A DNA stretch of 64,000 bases. Source: Cetobacterium sp. ZOR0034 (GTDB lineage Bacteria > Fusobacteriota > Fusobacteriia > Fusobacteriales > Fusobacteriaceae). The notes under the pieces were generated by a model, which was given only the letters and a program-made list of their open reading frames with translations, did no database searches and was not told the origin of the DNA. The position numbers were made by a program, and so were the translations under genes. The DNA is taken from the NCBI RefSeq assembly GCF_000799075.1, contig NZ_JTLI01000029.1, forward strand, positions 34,364 through 98,363. The letters are read 5' to 3'. Below, in pieces: positions 9,160 to 17,543 of this stretch. Numbering within the stretch: the first letter of the stretch is position 1; every line of letters begins with the position of its first letter.

Positions 9160-10482
9160 ATGAAAATCACAGTTATTGGAACTGGTTATGTTGGTTTAGT
9201 TCAAGGAGTTATTTTAAGTGAGTTCGGACATAAAATTATATGCTTAGATATAGACGAAAAGAAAATTGAAAATTTAAAAAATGGAATTATTCCAATATAT
9301 GAACCTGGTTTGAAAGATATTTTAGATAGAAATGTAGAAGAAGGTAGACTAAAGTTCACAACAAATAAAGAGTATGCTTTAGAAAACTCTGAAGTTATTT
9401 TTATTGCTGTTGGAACTCCGCCTGCGGATGATGGGTCTGCTGATTTAACTTATGTTTTAGATTGTGCTAAAGATATTGGAAAAAATATAAAAGATTACGT
9501 TGTTGTTGTGAATAAATCAACTGTTCCTGTTGGAACTGGAGATCTTGTTGAAGAAACTATAGAGAATGAATTGCTTAAAAGAAAGTTAAATTTAGAATTT
9601 GATGTGGTTTCAAATCCTGAATTTTTAAGAGAAGGGAAAGCTGTTAATGATTGTCTAAGACCTGATAGAGTTGTTGTTGGAACAGAAAGTAAAAAAGCTC
9701 AAGTTATAATGAAAAAAATATATGATGTTTTATATATAAATAAAACTCCATTTGTCTTTACAAATAGAAGAACTTCTGAGATGATAAAATATGCCTCTAA
9801 TGCATTCTTAGCTGTAAAAATATCTTTCATCAATGAAATTGCTTTATTAGCTGAAAAAGTTGGAGCTAACACACAAGAAATCGCTCAAGCTATGGGTATG
9901 GATGGTAGAATATCTCCTAAGTTTCTACATTGTGGACCTGGATATGGTGGGTCATGTTTCCCTAAAGATACAAAAGCTATTGTTGAGATTGGAAAAGAAT
10001 ATGGAGAGGATATGAGTGTTATCGCTGCTGCTATCTCAGCAAATGAAAAACAAAAACAAAAAATGGTTGACAAAATAATCAGAGAAATGAATGGAATCTC
10101 TGGAAAAACAATTTGTGTATTAGGATTATCATTTAAACCTGATACAGATGATGTTAGAGATGCACCAAGTATCGATATAATTAAAGGTTTGATTGAACAT
10201 GGTGCAAATATAAAAGCTTACTGTCCTAAAGGAATTGAGGAAGCTAAGTGGAGATTGAAATCTTACAATGATAAAATAAAATATTATAAAGATGAAGAGA
10301 GTTGTACTCAAGATGCAGATGCGATAGTTTTAATGACAGAATGGAATCAATTTAGAGGAATTAATCTAGAAGAGTTGAAGAATAGAATGAATGATAATTT
10401 TTATTTTGATCTAAGAAATGTACATACTAAAAATTGCAGAGTAAGATCATTATTCAAATATTATCCAGTTGGGCAAAAATAA
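9160..10482 (+). CDS. ugd: UDP-glucose 6-dehydrogenase
   Basis: This is a 440-residue enzyme of the usual length. The Rossmann motif GTGYVGLVQG is at the N-terminus, then the catalytic Lys region and VVNKSTVPVGTG. The catalytic cysteine lies in GYGGSCFPKDTKA, and the C-terminal UDP-binding domain contains GLSFKPDTDDVRDAPS. It oxidises UDP-glucose twice with NAD to UDP-glucuronate, feeding the epimerase just upstream. Translation is tightly coupled to the neighbouring genes. Confidence 0.93.
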   Translation: MKITVIGTGYVGLVQGVILSEFGHKIICLDIDEKKIENLKNGIIPIYEPGLKDILDRNVEEGRLKFTTNKEYALENSEVIFIAVGTPPADDGSADLTYVLDCAKDIGKNIKDYVVVVNKSTVPVGTGDLVEETIENELLKRKLNLEFDVVSNPEFLREGKAVNDCLRPDRVVVGTESKKAQVIMKKIYDVLYINKTPFVFTNRRTSEMIKYASNAFLAVKISFINEIALLAEKVGANTQEIAQAMGMDGRISPKFLHCGPGYGGSCFPKDTKAIVEIGKEYGEDMSVIAAAISANEKQKQKMVDKIIREMNGISGKTICVLGLSFKPDTDDVRDAPSIDIIKGLIEHGANIKAYCPKGIEEAKWRLKSYNDKIKYYKDEESCTQDADAIVLMTEWNQFRGINLEELKNRMNDNFYFDLRNVHTKNCRVRSLFKYYPVGQK

Positions 10483-10504
10483 AACTTAAACTAGAGGAGA
10501 ATTT

Positions 10505-11911
10505 ATGTATCTAAAAATTGATGAAAACAAACAAAATAGAGAACGTTATAAACTATTTTTTATAATTTATTTTTTATTTATGATATGCCTCACTTTCTTT
10601 AGAGCCCCTGATTTAAGAAATGAACTAAAATATTTTTTAATTACAGATCAAATGTTAGCAACTAAGAACTTTGTAGTTTTAGGATATTTTAATGAACTTT
10701 ATCCTGATAAGCCCCCAATTTATTTCTGGCTACTAGGAGTTATTAGAAGTATTAGCAAAGATTCTTTCTATCCATTGGCTTTAATATTTGGAAGTGTCAT
10801 TCCTGCTTGGATTACAGGAATTTTAGGTTTTAAATTATTCAAACTTTATTGGAGTGAAAAAATGGCATATTTATCTCTTGCTATTTTTATAACACTTCCA
10901 TATTTATTAGGTATCTCTTTAGTTCTTCGAATGGACTATCTAATGACTGCTTTCATTTTTGGAGCTTTATACATTTTCTTTAAATCATACTCTGAAAAAG
11001 ATAAAAAGAAAATTAGTTTTCAAAATATATTTCTAATCTATCTATTTATAGCTCTTGGAGTTCTTGTAAAAGGTGGAGCAGCTATAGTTATTACTATACT
11101 TACAATTTTAACGTTTCTATATTTAGATAGAAATTTAAAATATTTAAAAAATATAAAACCAATATTTGGATTTGGAGTTATTTTAAGTATTCTAGGCTTT
11201 TGGCTTTTACTGATCTCAACTTCATCTAATGGGAATGAGTATATATCTCTTCTATTAGGTCAAGAAACTATTGGTAGAATGGTAAAAGCTAAAACTCACA
11301 CAAGACCAATCTATTATTATATTAAAAATCTTATTTTCACGGTTTTGCCTCTAACACCATTTCTTGTGAGAGGTTCTATAAACAGTTTAAAAAATATAAA
11401 ACTTAGACATAAATGGAAACTTGTGGATAAGATATCATTAAGCTTATTTCTACCTAATTTACTATTTTTCAGTTTAATAAGTGGGAAACTAGATATCTAT
11501 TTACTTCCTCTATATTATGGAGTTGTTGTTATTGCCTTAAGATTTATAGAACACGAATGGAGTGGAACAAAAGAATCAATTTGTAAAAAAATATTATATA
11601 TCAATGTTGGGATAGGAGTTTTATGTGCTGTTGCTCTTCCTTATTATAATAAAAATTACACTATGATGGATGCTATAAAGATATTGAAAGAAAACACTCA
11701 AAATGTTTATAGCTACAGATTTAATGATGCTAAAAATATTTTAACTGAAATTAATAAAAAATCTTTAGATGATCTACCATTAGACGAGCTATACAAAATA
11801 AATGAAGGAGAACTTCTGCTAGCAAGAAAAAAATATTATAAAGATATCCCACTTCAAAACTTTAAAGAAGTATACTCTAATAACGAATATATAATTTTAA
11901 TCAGAGAATAA
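10505..11911 (+). CDS. ArnT-like membrane glycosyltransferase (second copy)
   Basis: The 468-residue polytopic protein has an early periplasmic loop with acidic DLRNELKYF and the motif LYPDKPPIYFWLLG, the ArnT/PMT signature. Many hydrophobic segments and a short soluble C-terminus follow. It is predicted to transfer the sugar from the polyprenyl-phosphate donor made by the GT2 enzyme to lipid A or core on the periplasmic side. It is only loosely similar in the signature region to the ArnT-like protein at 3336-4895, so the two may use different acceptors. It ends the operon before a strong terminator. Confidence 0.82.
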   Translation: MYLKIDENKQNRERYKLFFIIYFLFMICLTFFRAPDLRNELKYFLITDQMLATKNFVVLGYFNELYPDKPPIYFWLLGVIRSISKDSFYPLALIFGSVIPAWITGILGFKLFKLYWSEKMAYLSLAIFITLPYLLGISLVLRMDYLMTAFIFGALYIFFKSYSEKDKKKISFQNIFLIYLFIALGVLVKGGAAIVITILTILTFLYLDRNLKYLKNIKPIFGFGVILSILGFWLLLISTSSNGNEYISLLLGQETIGRMVKAKTHTRPIYYYIKNLIFTVLPLTPFLVRGSINSLKNIKLRHKWKLVDKISLSLFLPNLLFFSLISGKLDIYLLPLYYGVVVIALRFIEHEWSGTKESICKKILYINVGIGVLCAVALPYYNKNYTMMDAIKILKENTQNVYSYRFNDAKNILTEINKKSLDDLPLDELYKINEGELLLARKKYYKDIPLQNFKEVYSNNEYIILIRE

Positions 11912-11920
11912 CTTCAAACA

Positions 11921-11958
11921 AAAAAATCCTTCCCTTTTTTAGAAGAGAAGGATTTTTT
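11921..11958. terminator. Bidirectional terminator
   Basis: A 12-bp stem (AAAAAATCCTTC with GAAGGATTTTTT) is flanked by A and T runs. It serves the glycosyltransferase operon and the convergent methyltransferase operon. Confidence 0.88.
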
Positions 11959-12554
11959 TATTTTTCAGCTACTATAAATCTAACCACATCGCCTAACATT
12001 ATATTTCGACTAGTTACCTTTGAAAAACCGGTATTTCTAATGGTTTTTTCAGTTTCTCTTATAAGAGATGTCCCTAATATAAGTTTTGTAAAAATATTTA
12101 AAAATCTAAGAGCTAAGTTTATTATTTCATTTTCACTTCTCATATGTTCTATAAAAACAGCTTTTCCACCAGGTTTAAGAACTCTATACACTTCAGCAAT
12201 TCCTTTTTCAGGATTAGGAACTGTACAAAATACACACGAGGAAAATACTGAATCAAAAGTTTCATCTTCAAAGCTCATATTTTCAATATCCATATCCAAA
12301 AGAGTTATATTTTTCATATCCAATAACTTTGACTTTTTTTTAGCTAACTCTAACATTCCAATTGAAAAATCTATCCCTGTTACATCAGCATCTTTTGGAT
12401 AATATTCTAAAGAAGCTCCACTTCCTATTCCAACTTCTAAAATTTTTCCATTTAACATTTGAACAGCATTTTCTTTTATACTTTTCATAGGCATATTTCG
12501 CTCTATCTTATCAAATAATTTTGCAATTCTGCTATACTTATCTTTTGTTTGCAT
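11958..12554 (-). CDS. Class I SAM-dependent methyltransferase (UbiE/PmtA-like)
   Basis: The 198-residue protein has SAM motif I ILEVGIGSG and a motif near FSSCVFCTVPNPEKG, then VYRVLKPGGKAVFIEH, which is common to UbiE and phospholipid-type methyltransferases. The substrate is unknown. Its start overlaps the 3' end of the PAP2 phosphatase gene by 17 bp, suggesting translational coupling and perhaps a shared lipid substrate. It is the last gene of the azoreductase, FMN-binding, PAP2, methyltransferase set. Confidence 0.75.
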   Translation of the reverse strand: MQTKDKYSRIAKLFDKIERNMPMKSIKENAVQMLNGKILEVGIGSGASLEYYPKDADVTGIDFSIGMLELAKKKSKLLDMKNITLLDMDIENMSFEDETFDSVFSSCVFCTVPNPEKGIAEVYRVLKPGGKAVFIEHMRSENEIINLALRFLNIFTKLILGTSLIRETEKTIRNTGFSKVTSRNIMLGDVVRFIVAEK

Positions 12555-13263
12555 AAACTCCTCCTAAAATTGTACCTATTACTGCACTTGTAAATACATC
12601 GCTCATCCAATGTGCTGATAAACAAATTCTTGAAACTCCTACTAAAATAGCTAGTAAAAAACACAATATTTTTATAGAGGTTTTTTGAGATTTAAAAGCT
12701 AAAAAAGAATAGCTACAAAATGCTACCATCGTATGTCCTGATGGAAATGACATATAAGTTCCTTTAAAAGGAATCTCTCTTTCTAAAATATCTTCAATAA
12801 AATAGAATCCAGAGCTGTTCCACTCTAAAAATGGACGACTTCTCATAAATATAATTTTTAAAATAGTTGATATACTCACACCTAAAATCATAACAATTAT
12901 CATACCTAAACTAGTATTTTCTAATTTTACAATAGATTTTATTTTTGAATATAAAAACATTGGAAAAACTAGTAATGCAACATACTCTGGTTCACCTAGA
13001 TGTGTAATTATTTTAAAAATCTTTGTATACTCTATATTTAAATCTGGATGAAGAGAAAAATATCCTGTAGGATACTTATTAGAAATAAAAAAAGCCATCT
13101 TTTTATCTATAAATAATATCAGAACAAGAATTAAAATCAAGTATAAAATTAAATACTTCAAATAATCTATTTTAAATTCAAATTTTACTGTTAATAAATC
13201 TCTTCGTTTTATAAAGATATAGCTAATCAAAAATATCAATAATACTATTCCTAAAAGTTTCAT
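12538..13263 (-). CDS. PAP2-family membrane phosphatase
   Basis: This 241-residue protein has about six hydrophobic segments. The three PAP2 signature blocks are present: K(x)6RP in KIIFMRSRP, FPSGH, and SRICLSAHWMSD carrying the catalytic His. Such enzymes dephosphorylate undecaprenyl pyrophosphate, phosphatidylglycerol-phosphate or lipid A at the outer face of the inner membrane. The nearby lipid-modification locus makes a carrier-lipid or lipid A role attractive, but the substrate cannot be read. Confidence 0.85.
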   Translation of the reverse strand: MKLLGIVLLIFLISYIFIKRRDLLTVKFEFKIDYLKYLILYLILILVLILFIDKKMAFFISNKYPTGYFSLHPDLNIEYTKIFKIITHLGEPEYVALLVFPMFLYSKIKSIVKLENTSLGMIIVMILGVSISTILKIIFMRSRPFLEWNSSGFYFIEDILEREIPFKGTYMSFPSGHTMVAFCSYSFLAFKSQKTSIKILCFLLAILVGVSRICLSAHWMSDVFTSAVIGTILGGVYANKR

Positions 13264-13274
13264 ATTCCACTCTC

Positions 13275-13700
13275 TTATAAATCAGATTTTTTTATTACAT
13301 AATCTCCAGGTCCTTCATTGTTAGCTTTTTCCAACAATAAAGCCATCTGTTTTTTAAAATGATCTGTTGAATCTGTGGCACCAGCTACACTGTCCATCTT
13401 TTCTAAATTTTTTCCAGATTTAAAATAGTTTTCTGGAATCATTTTAGAATACATACTTGGATTCACTCCTACTTTTTTTAACATATCTGTATTATAATTT
13501 TTATCTTGAGAAGCTTTTTTTCCACTTTTCTTAATTCTATCATGTGTTGCTTCAACAACCTCACCATTTTTTACAACCATCTCTGTATATGGATACCAAA
13601 ACCAAATTGAGCCATCACTCACAACAGTATATTTACCATCTTTCAATTGTCCGTTAGCTATACTAGAAATTGCTATCATTAATAATAAAATTTTTTTCAT
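13275..13700 (-). CDS. Exported FMN-binding domain protein
   Basis: This 141-residue protein has a signal peptide (about 1-16). Near the C-terminus it carries DSVAGATDST, close to the D-x-x-(S/T)-G-A-T flavinylation motif of NqrC/RnfG-type FMN-binding domains. Thr109 would be the FMN attachment residue. The fourth position is Ala rather than Ser/Thr. Covalent flavinylation is done by ApbE, which is not encoded here. It is likely a periplasmic electron carrier. It lies 28 bp downstream of a flavin reductase-type gene. Confidence 0.78.
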   Translation of the reverse strand: MKKILLLMIAISSIANGQLKDGKYTVVSDGSIWFWYPYTEMVVKNGEVVEATHDRIKKSGKKASQDKNYNTDMLKKVGVNPSMYSKMIPENYFKSGKNLEKMDSVAGATDSTDHFKKQMALLLEKANNEGPGDYVIKKSDL

Positions 13701-13728
13701 AACTCTATCCTCCTAAAAACTTGATTTT

Positions 13729-14316
13729 TTAGAAACCTTTACTCATACTTTTAACTTTATTTAAAAACTCTGGAAACTTTTCCTTTGCTTTTACTGGATC
13801 TTTATCTGTATTTTCAAATATTATCTTCTTAAAATTCTTTATTCCCATAAATCTAAAGATAAAACGAACATATCTTTCATCCCAAGCTATAAGTGAAAGA
13901 GGAAATGGATATGCTCCTCCTCTGCTTCCTATATAAATAGCTGTTTTATCTTTTAATAGTCCTTTTGGAATTCCATTAGAACTATATCTAAATGTCACTC
14001 CTTTTGCAACAATATGATCTATATATGATTTCAAAATTGAAGGAGTTGTTAAATTCCACATAGGAGCACACACAATATATTTATCAAACTCAGAAAAATA
14101 TATTGCTTCTTCACACATTTTTCCAGAACGTTTATTTATTGCATTAGATAAAGTTTCATAGCTCAAATGTTCCTGTCCTTTTTCATATAGATCCATTATT
14201 TCTATTTCGTGAGTTGGATTTTGAATTTTATATTCTTTTATAAATTCCATTCCTGCTCTTTTACTATAAGATTCCTCTATTGGTTTTGGATTGGCTAATA
14301 TACATAGTACCTTCAT
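13729..14316 (-). CDS. FMN-dependent NADH-azoreductase-like flavodoxin-fold protein
   Basis: The 195-residue protein begins with KVLCILANPKPIEESYS and contains APMWNLTTPSILKSYIDHI, the AzoR pattern for FMN binding and dimer contact. Such enzymes reduce quinones or azo compounds with NADH in the cytoplasm. A clear GGAGATAAT ribosome site precedes the start. It heads the four-gene operon that contains the FMN-binding protein. Confidence 0.82.
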   Translation of the reverse strand: MKVLCILANPKPIEESYSKRAGMEFIKEYKIQNPTHEIEIMDLYEKGQEHLSYETLSNAINKRSGKMCEEAIYFSEFDKYIVCAPMWNLTTPSILKSYIDHIVAKGVTFRYSSNGIPKGLLKDKTAIYIGSRGGAYPFPLSLIAWDERYVRFIFRFMGIKNFKKIIFENTDKDPVKAKEKFPEFLNKVKSMSKGF

Positions 14317-14407
14317 AATTATCTCCTTTTGTAACTAAATTTAAAAATATCTTTATTCATATATTTTTACGGTTTTTTTGAAAAAATCCTCTATTATAAA
14401 TGAAAGT

Positions 14408-14435
14408 TTGAAATCTATTTTTTTTATGTTACAAT
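14408..14435 (+). promoter_or_regulatory. Promoter of the PLD-helicase gene
   Basis: TTGAAA (14408-14413), 16 bp, TACAAT (14430-14435). It lies 35 bp upstream of the start codon, which has TTGGAGA as ribosome site. Confidence 0.55.
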
Positions 14436-14470
14436 AATTTCATAATAAATCTTAAAAGATTGGAGACTCT

Positions 14471-16642
14471 ATGTTAATTAGTAATAACAAAGTTACAATG
14501 TATGAAAGTTTAAAAAACTCTATTAATTTATCCGAAGAGATAATTATTAATGTCTCTTTTATTCGTGATAGCGGATTAAAGTTACTAATTCCAGAACTTA
14601 CAAAAGCTCGTTCTGAAGGTAAGTCTATCAAGATACTCACGAGTGACTATATGAACGTTACAGAGCCTAATGCTTTATATAGATTACTCGATATTCCTGG
14701 TGTGAAAATTTTTAAAAATCCTGAAAAACCTTCATTTCATCCCAAAACTTATATTTTTAAAAATAAAAACAATGTTGAAATATACGTCGGTTCTTCAAAT
14801 ATCTCATACTCAGCTTTAATCTCTGGAGTTGAATGGTCATATCAATTTTTTGGAGATACACAAAATAGTGATATCAACAATATATTAACAGAATTTGAAG
14901 AGCTATACGAAAAAAATAGTTTCGAATTAACCTTAGATTGGCTCAGAAAATATGAAAAAAACTATAAAAAAAAGGAGTTTCAAAATTATATAGACCCTGA
15001 CTCTTCAAAGAGTTCAATTGAAGAGATCGAACCAATAAAATTTCAAGTTCCAGCTCTTTATGAGTTATCAAAAACAAGAGAGGAGGGCTTCAATAAAGCT
15101 TTAGTGATTGTTGCAACAGGACTTGGAAAAACATACCTATCGGCTTTCGATTCTAAGAATTTCAATAAAATTCTTTTTGTCGCTCATAGAGATGAGATTT
15201 TAAAAGATGCTCAAAAAACTTTTGAAACTATCTATTCAGATTCTAAAAACTACGGATTTTTCAATGGATCTACAAAAGAAACAAAAAAAGATATTATATT
15301 TGCAAGTGTTCAAACTCTTTCTAAAAATGATTATCTTTCTGAAGATTATTTCTCAAAAGACTATTTTGATTATATAGTTGTAGATGAGTTTCATCACAGT
15401 TCAGCTAAAAGTTACTCTGAAATTTTAAACTACTTTAAACCGAAATTTCTTCTTGGATTAACTGCAACTCCTGATCGTGCTGACTCTGGTGATATTTATA
15501 AGTTATGTGACTACAATATCGCTTACGAATGCGATCTCAGAGTTGCTATTAATAATGGTTGGCTAACTCCGTTTCAATACTTTGGAATTTATGATGACAC
15601 TGATTATTCACTTATTCCTTGGCGTGGAGGAAAATATGATTTAGAATCTTTAGAAAACTCATTGATTGTAGAAAAAAGAGTCCAACTAATTTTAGAAAAA
15701 TATTTGAAATATCGTAAAAAAAGTACTATCGCTTTTTGTGCTAGTGTAAAACATACTAAAGTTATGCATAACTATTTTTTAAAAAATAAAATAAAAAGCG
15801 CTATAGTTTTAGGAGAAACTTCTATTTCTGATCGACAAAATATAATTAAGAAATTTAAAGAAGGAAAATTAGATATCATATTCACTGTTGATATTTTTAA
15901 TGAGGGAATAGATATTCCATGTATAGATACAGTTTTATTTTTAAGACCTACAACTTCTTATACAATTTTCATGCAACAATTAGGTAGAGGGCTTAGAACT
16001 TATCCCAATAAACATCACTTAAGATTTCTTGATTTTGTTGGAAATTATAAAGGTTCTGAATTAAAGCCTTCATTTTTAACTGGATTCAGAAAAAATGGTA
16101 ATTTACCAAAATCCCCTTTAGATGAAAACTTTATTCTTCCAGAGGGCTGTACTGCTAACTTTGATTTTAAAATTATAGAGCACTTTGAAAATGAGGAAAA
16201 GAAAAGAGAGCCCCTTCATCAAAAAATGATTCAAGATTATCTCAATGTTAAAGATTATTTAAAGAAAACACCTACTATTATGGATATCTATACATTTGGA
16301 GAGTATCCAGTTTCTCTGTATATAAAAGAATACGAGGGTTGGTATAATTTCTTGAAAACAGTTAATGATTTAAATGAAAAAGAACTACAGTTTACTCAAA
16401 AAGCAATCGACTTTTTAAAGCTTTTAGATACAACCGAAATGACGAAATCTTACAAAATTCCATTATTTTTAAGTTTGTTTGAGGTAGAGCCTAAACGAAC
16501 TTCATCTTTTTTTAAATTTTCTTTAAAATTACATTTAACCACTTTTCATCTCCTCTACCAACTCTCACATCTGATGTTTCAAAAATATCTTCTAAATAAA
16601 AGTCACTTTTCTCAAGTAGCTTTGAAAATCTTTCTTTTGTAA
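14471..16642 (+). CDS. PLD-nuclease/SF2 helicase, C-terminus replaced in this orientation
   Basis: As read, 723 residues. Residues 1-170 form a phospholipase D-type nuclease domain with H90xK92 and GSSN(110). An SF2 helicase follows: Walker A ATGLGKT near 215-221, VVDEFHH at 303-309, LTATPDR, and motif VI QQLGRGLRT. The natural protein sequence runs to FEVEPK (residue 675, base 16495) inside a 19-bp repeat. The next 48 residues are antisense of a methyltransferase gene and look meaningless. The matching C-terminal part (110 residues after the same FEVEPK) lies inverted at 17093-17443, so flipping the segment would give a 785-residue protein. PLD-helicase proteins of this kind occur in defence or DNA-repair settings. 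The role here is inference. Confidence 0.85.
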   Translation: MLISNNKVTMYESLKNSINLSEEIIINVSFIRDSGLKLLIPELTKARSEGKSIKILTSDYMNVTEPNALYRLLDIPGVKIFKNPEKPSFHPKTYIFKNKNNVEIYVGSSNISYSALISGVEWSYQFFGDTQNSDINNILTEFEELYEKNSFELTLDWLRKYEKNYKKKEFQNYIDPDSSKSSIEEIEPIKFQVPALYELSKTREEGFNKALVIVATGLGKTYLSAFDSKNFNKILFVAHRDEILKDAQKTFETIYSDSKNYGFFNGSTKETKKDIIFASVQTLSKNDYLSEDYFSKDYFDYIVVDEFHHSSAKSYSEILNYFKPKFLLGLTATPDRADSGDIYKLCDYNIAYECDLRVAINNGWLTPFQYFGIYDDTDYSLIPWRGGKYDLESLENSLIVEKRVQLILEKYLKYRKKSTIAFCASVKHTKVMHNYFLKNKIKSAIVLGETSISDRQNIIKKFKEGKLDIIFTVDIFNEGIDIPCIDTVLFLRPTTSYTIFMQQLGRGLRTYPNKHHLRFLDFVGNYKGSELKPSFLTGFRKNGNLPKSPLDENFILPEGCTANFDFKIIEHFENEEKKREPLHQKMIQDYLNVKDYLKKTPTIMDIYTFGEYPVSLYIKEYEGWYNFLKTVNDLNEKELQFTQKAIDFLKLLDTTEMTKSYKIPLFLSLFEVEPKRTSSFFKFSLKLHLTTFHLLYQLSHLMFQKYLLNKSHFSQVALKIFLL
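16478..16496 (+). repeat. Left 19-bp inverted repeat (candidate crossover site)
   Basis: TTTGAGGTAGAGCCTAAAC, identical to the complement of 17425-17443. It is an imperfect palindrome (TTTGAGG and CCTAAAC half-sites), as serine-recombinase crossover sites usually are. It encodes FEVEPK in the helicase frame. Flanking bases do not match beyond 19 bp. Confidence 0.85.
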
Positions 16643-17093
16643 AGCATGTAAATTTTCTATCATTTTTTTCATAATCTTGACTTCCAACCTTAAAAGAAGC
16701 GTAAACAACTCCATTATTTTTAAGAGAAGTGTATATTTTATTTAAAGTTTCTAAAATCTCTTCGTAAGAAAGATGTAAAAGAGAAGCACAAGCCCACACT
16801 CCAATAAATTTATCTTTGAAATCTATATTTTTCATATCAATTACGATAACACCTTGCCCAATATATTTCGAAGCTTTCTCTGCTAAAACTGGTGATAAAT
16901 CAATTGCTGTAACTTTATACCCTAATTCTATAAAGTATTTTGAATCTCTTCCACTTCCGCAACCTAAATCTAATATTTCACCAGTTTGTTCAGATAAATT
17001 TTTAATAAAATAGTTATAGTTGTAACTCATATCCGCTTTAACTGTATCCTTGAAAAAATTTTCTGCATTTTCATTATAAAATTTAACCGACAT
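16512..17093 (-). CDS. Class I SAM-dependent methyltransferase (TehB-like) inside the invertible segment
   Basis: The 193-residue protein has SAM-binding motif ILDLGCGSGRDSKYF, acidic VTAIDLS, and a C-terminal GDEKWLNVILKK. It resembles small-molecule methyltransferases. No NPPY or similar DNA-methylase motif is seen, so it is not an evident restriction-modification partner. Its ATG overlaps the stop of the displaced helicase 3' end (TAATG) after a GGAGG site, so it belongs downstream of the helicase in the other orientation. In the present orientation no obvious promoter drives it. Confidence 0.8.
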   Translation of the reverse strand: MSVKFYNENAENFFKDTVKADMSYNYNYFIKNLSEQTGEILDLGCGSGRDSKYFIELGYKVTAIDLSPVLAEKASKYIGQGVIVIDMKNIDFKDKFIGVWACASLLHLSYEEILETLNKIYTSLKNNGVVYASFKVGSQDYEKNDRKFTCFTKERFSKLLEKSDFYLEDIFETSDVRVGRGDEKWLNVILKKI

Positions 17094-17443
17094 TATTTTT
17101 CCTCCATATACTTTCTATTAAAGTAGTTTATATTACGATAGTTTAATCTATCTAAGATGTTGTTTAATAGCATATAATTATTTTTAATTTCATTATACAA
17201 CTTTTCATTTAAATAAAAAATATTATTTTTATATTCAAAAAAGTCTTTATTTTTCTCATTTTTAGTCAAATATTTTATAGGATTATCTTTTGCTAAATTC
17301 ATAAAGCTTTTCAATTCCCAATTTTTCCAATCAGTATGTTTTTTATTATTTAAATCTTTTCCATGCAGTTTATTATCATAAAATTGTTTAAAATACTTTC
17401 CTATCTCCTCTAATTCTATACTCTGTTTAGGCTCTACCTCAAA
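17093..17443 (-). pseudogene. Displaced, inverted 3' end of the PLD-helicase gene
   Basis: Read on the minus strand from the repeat, FEVEPK continues into QSIELEEIGKYF and runs 110 residues to the stop at 17093-17095. The frame extends upstream to 17572, but those residues are antisense of the HNR-type gene and give no credible start. The segment looks like a normal C-terminus for the helicase, not a separate gene. It is silent here unless the segment inverts. Confidence 0.8.
17425..17443 (-). repeat. Right 19-bp inverted repeat (candidate crossover site)
   Basis: Perfect inverted copy of 16478-16496. On the plus strand it reads GTTTAGGCTCTACCTCAAA and leads into the open frame of the downstream HNR-type gene (residues LGSTS). 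Confidence 0.85.
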
Positions 17444-17543
17444 TGGAAACAATAAAAGACAAGTTGTAGTAGAGTCAAATGAAGAACTAATATCTTTATA
17501 CAAAAGCTTCTCTGAGAAAATTAAAGCTACAAATGGAGCTTCT

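Larger units (their letters stand above)
16478..17443. other. Putative invertible DNA segment
   Basis: A 966-bp segment is bounded by perfect 19-bp inverted repeats. It carries the displaced 3' end of the helicase gene and a methyltransferase gene, both on the minus strand. Inverting it restores one continuous helicase frame (675 + 110 residues) followed by the methyltransferase in a TAATG overlap. A serine recombinase lies about 1 kb downstream. Inversion itself is not observed; it is deduced from the broken and restorable reading frame. Confidence 0.8.

Noticed and set aside
10129..10311. Short minus-strand frames within the Ugd and epimerase genes
   Set aside because: Antisense frames with no ribosome site; the overlying plus-strand genes are clear.
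3336..11911. L-Ara4N (arn) modification pathway
   Set aside because: No ArnA decarboxylase/formyltransferase, ArnB aminotransferase or ArnD-like gene is linked; the NodB-type deacetylase is exported, unlike ArnD.
16642..17093. The 48-residue tail of the 723-aa helicase as a real C-terminus
   Set aside because: It is the antisense of a well-formed methyltransferase gene, and the true continuation exists inverted at 17093-17443.
14471..17093. Helicase plus methyltransferase as a restriction-modification system
   Set aside because: The methyltransferase has only generic SAM motifs and no DNA-methylase motif such as NPPY or DPPY.
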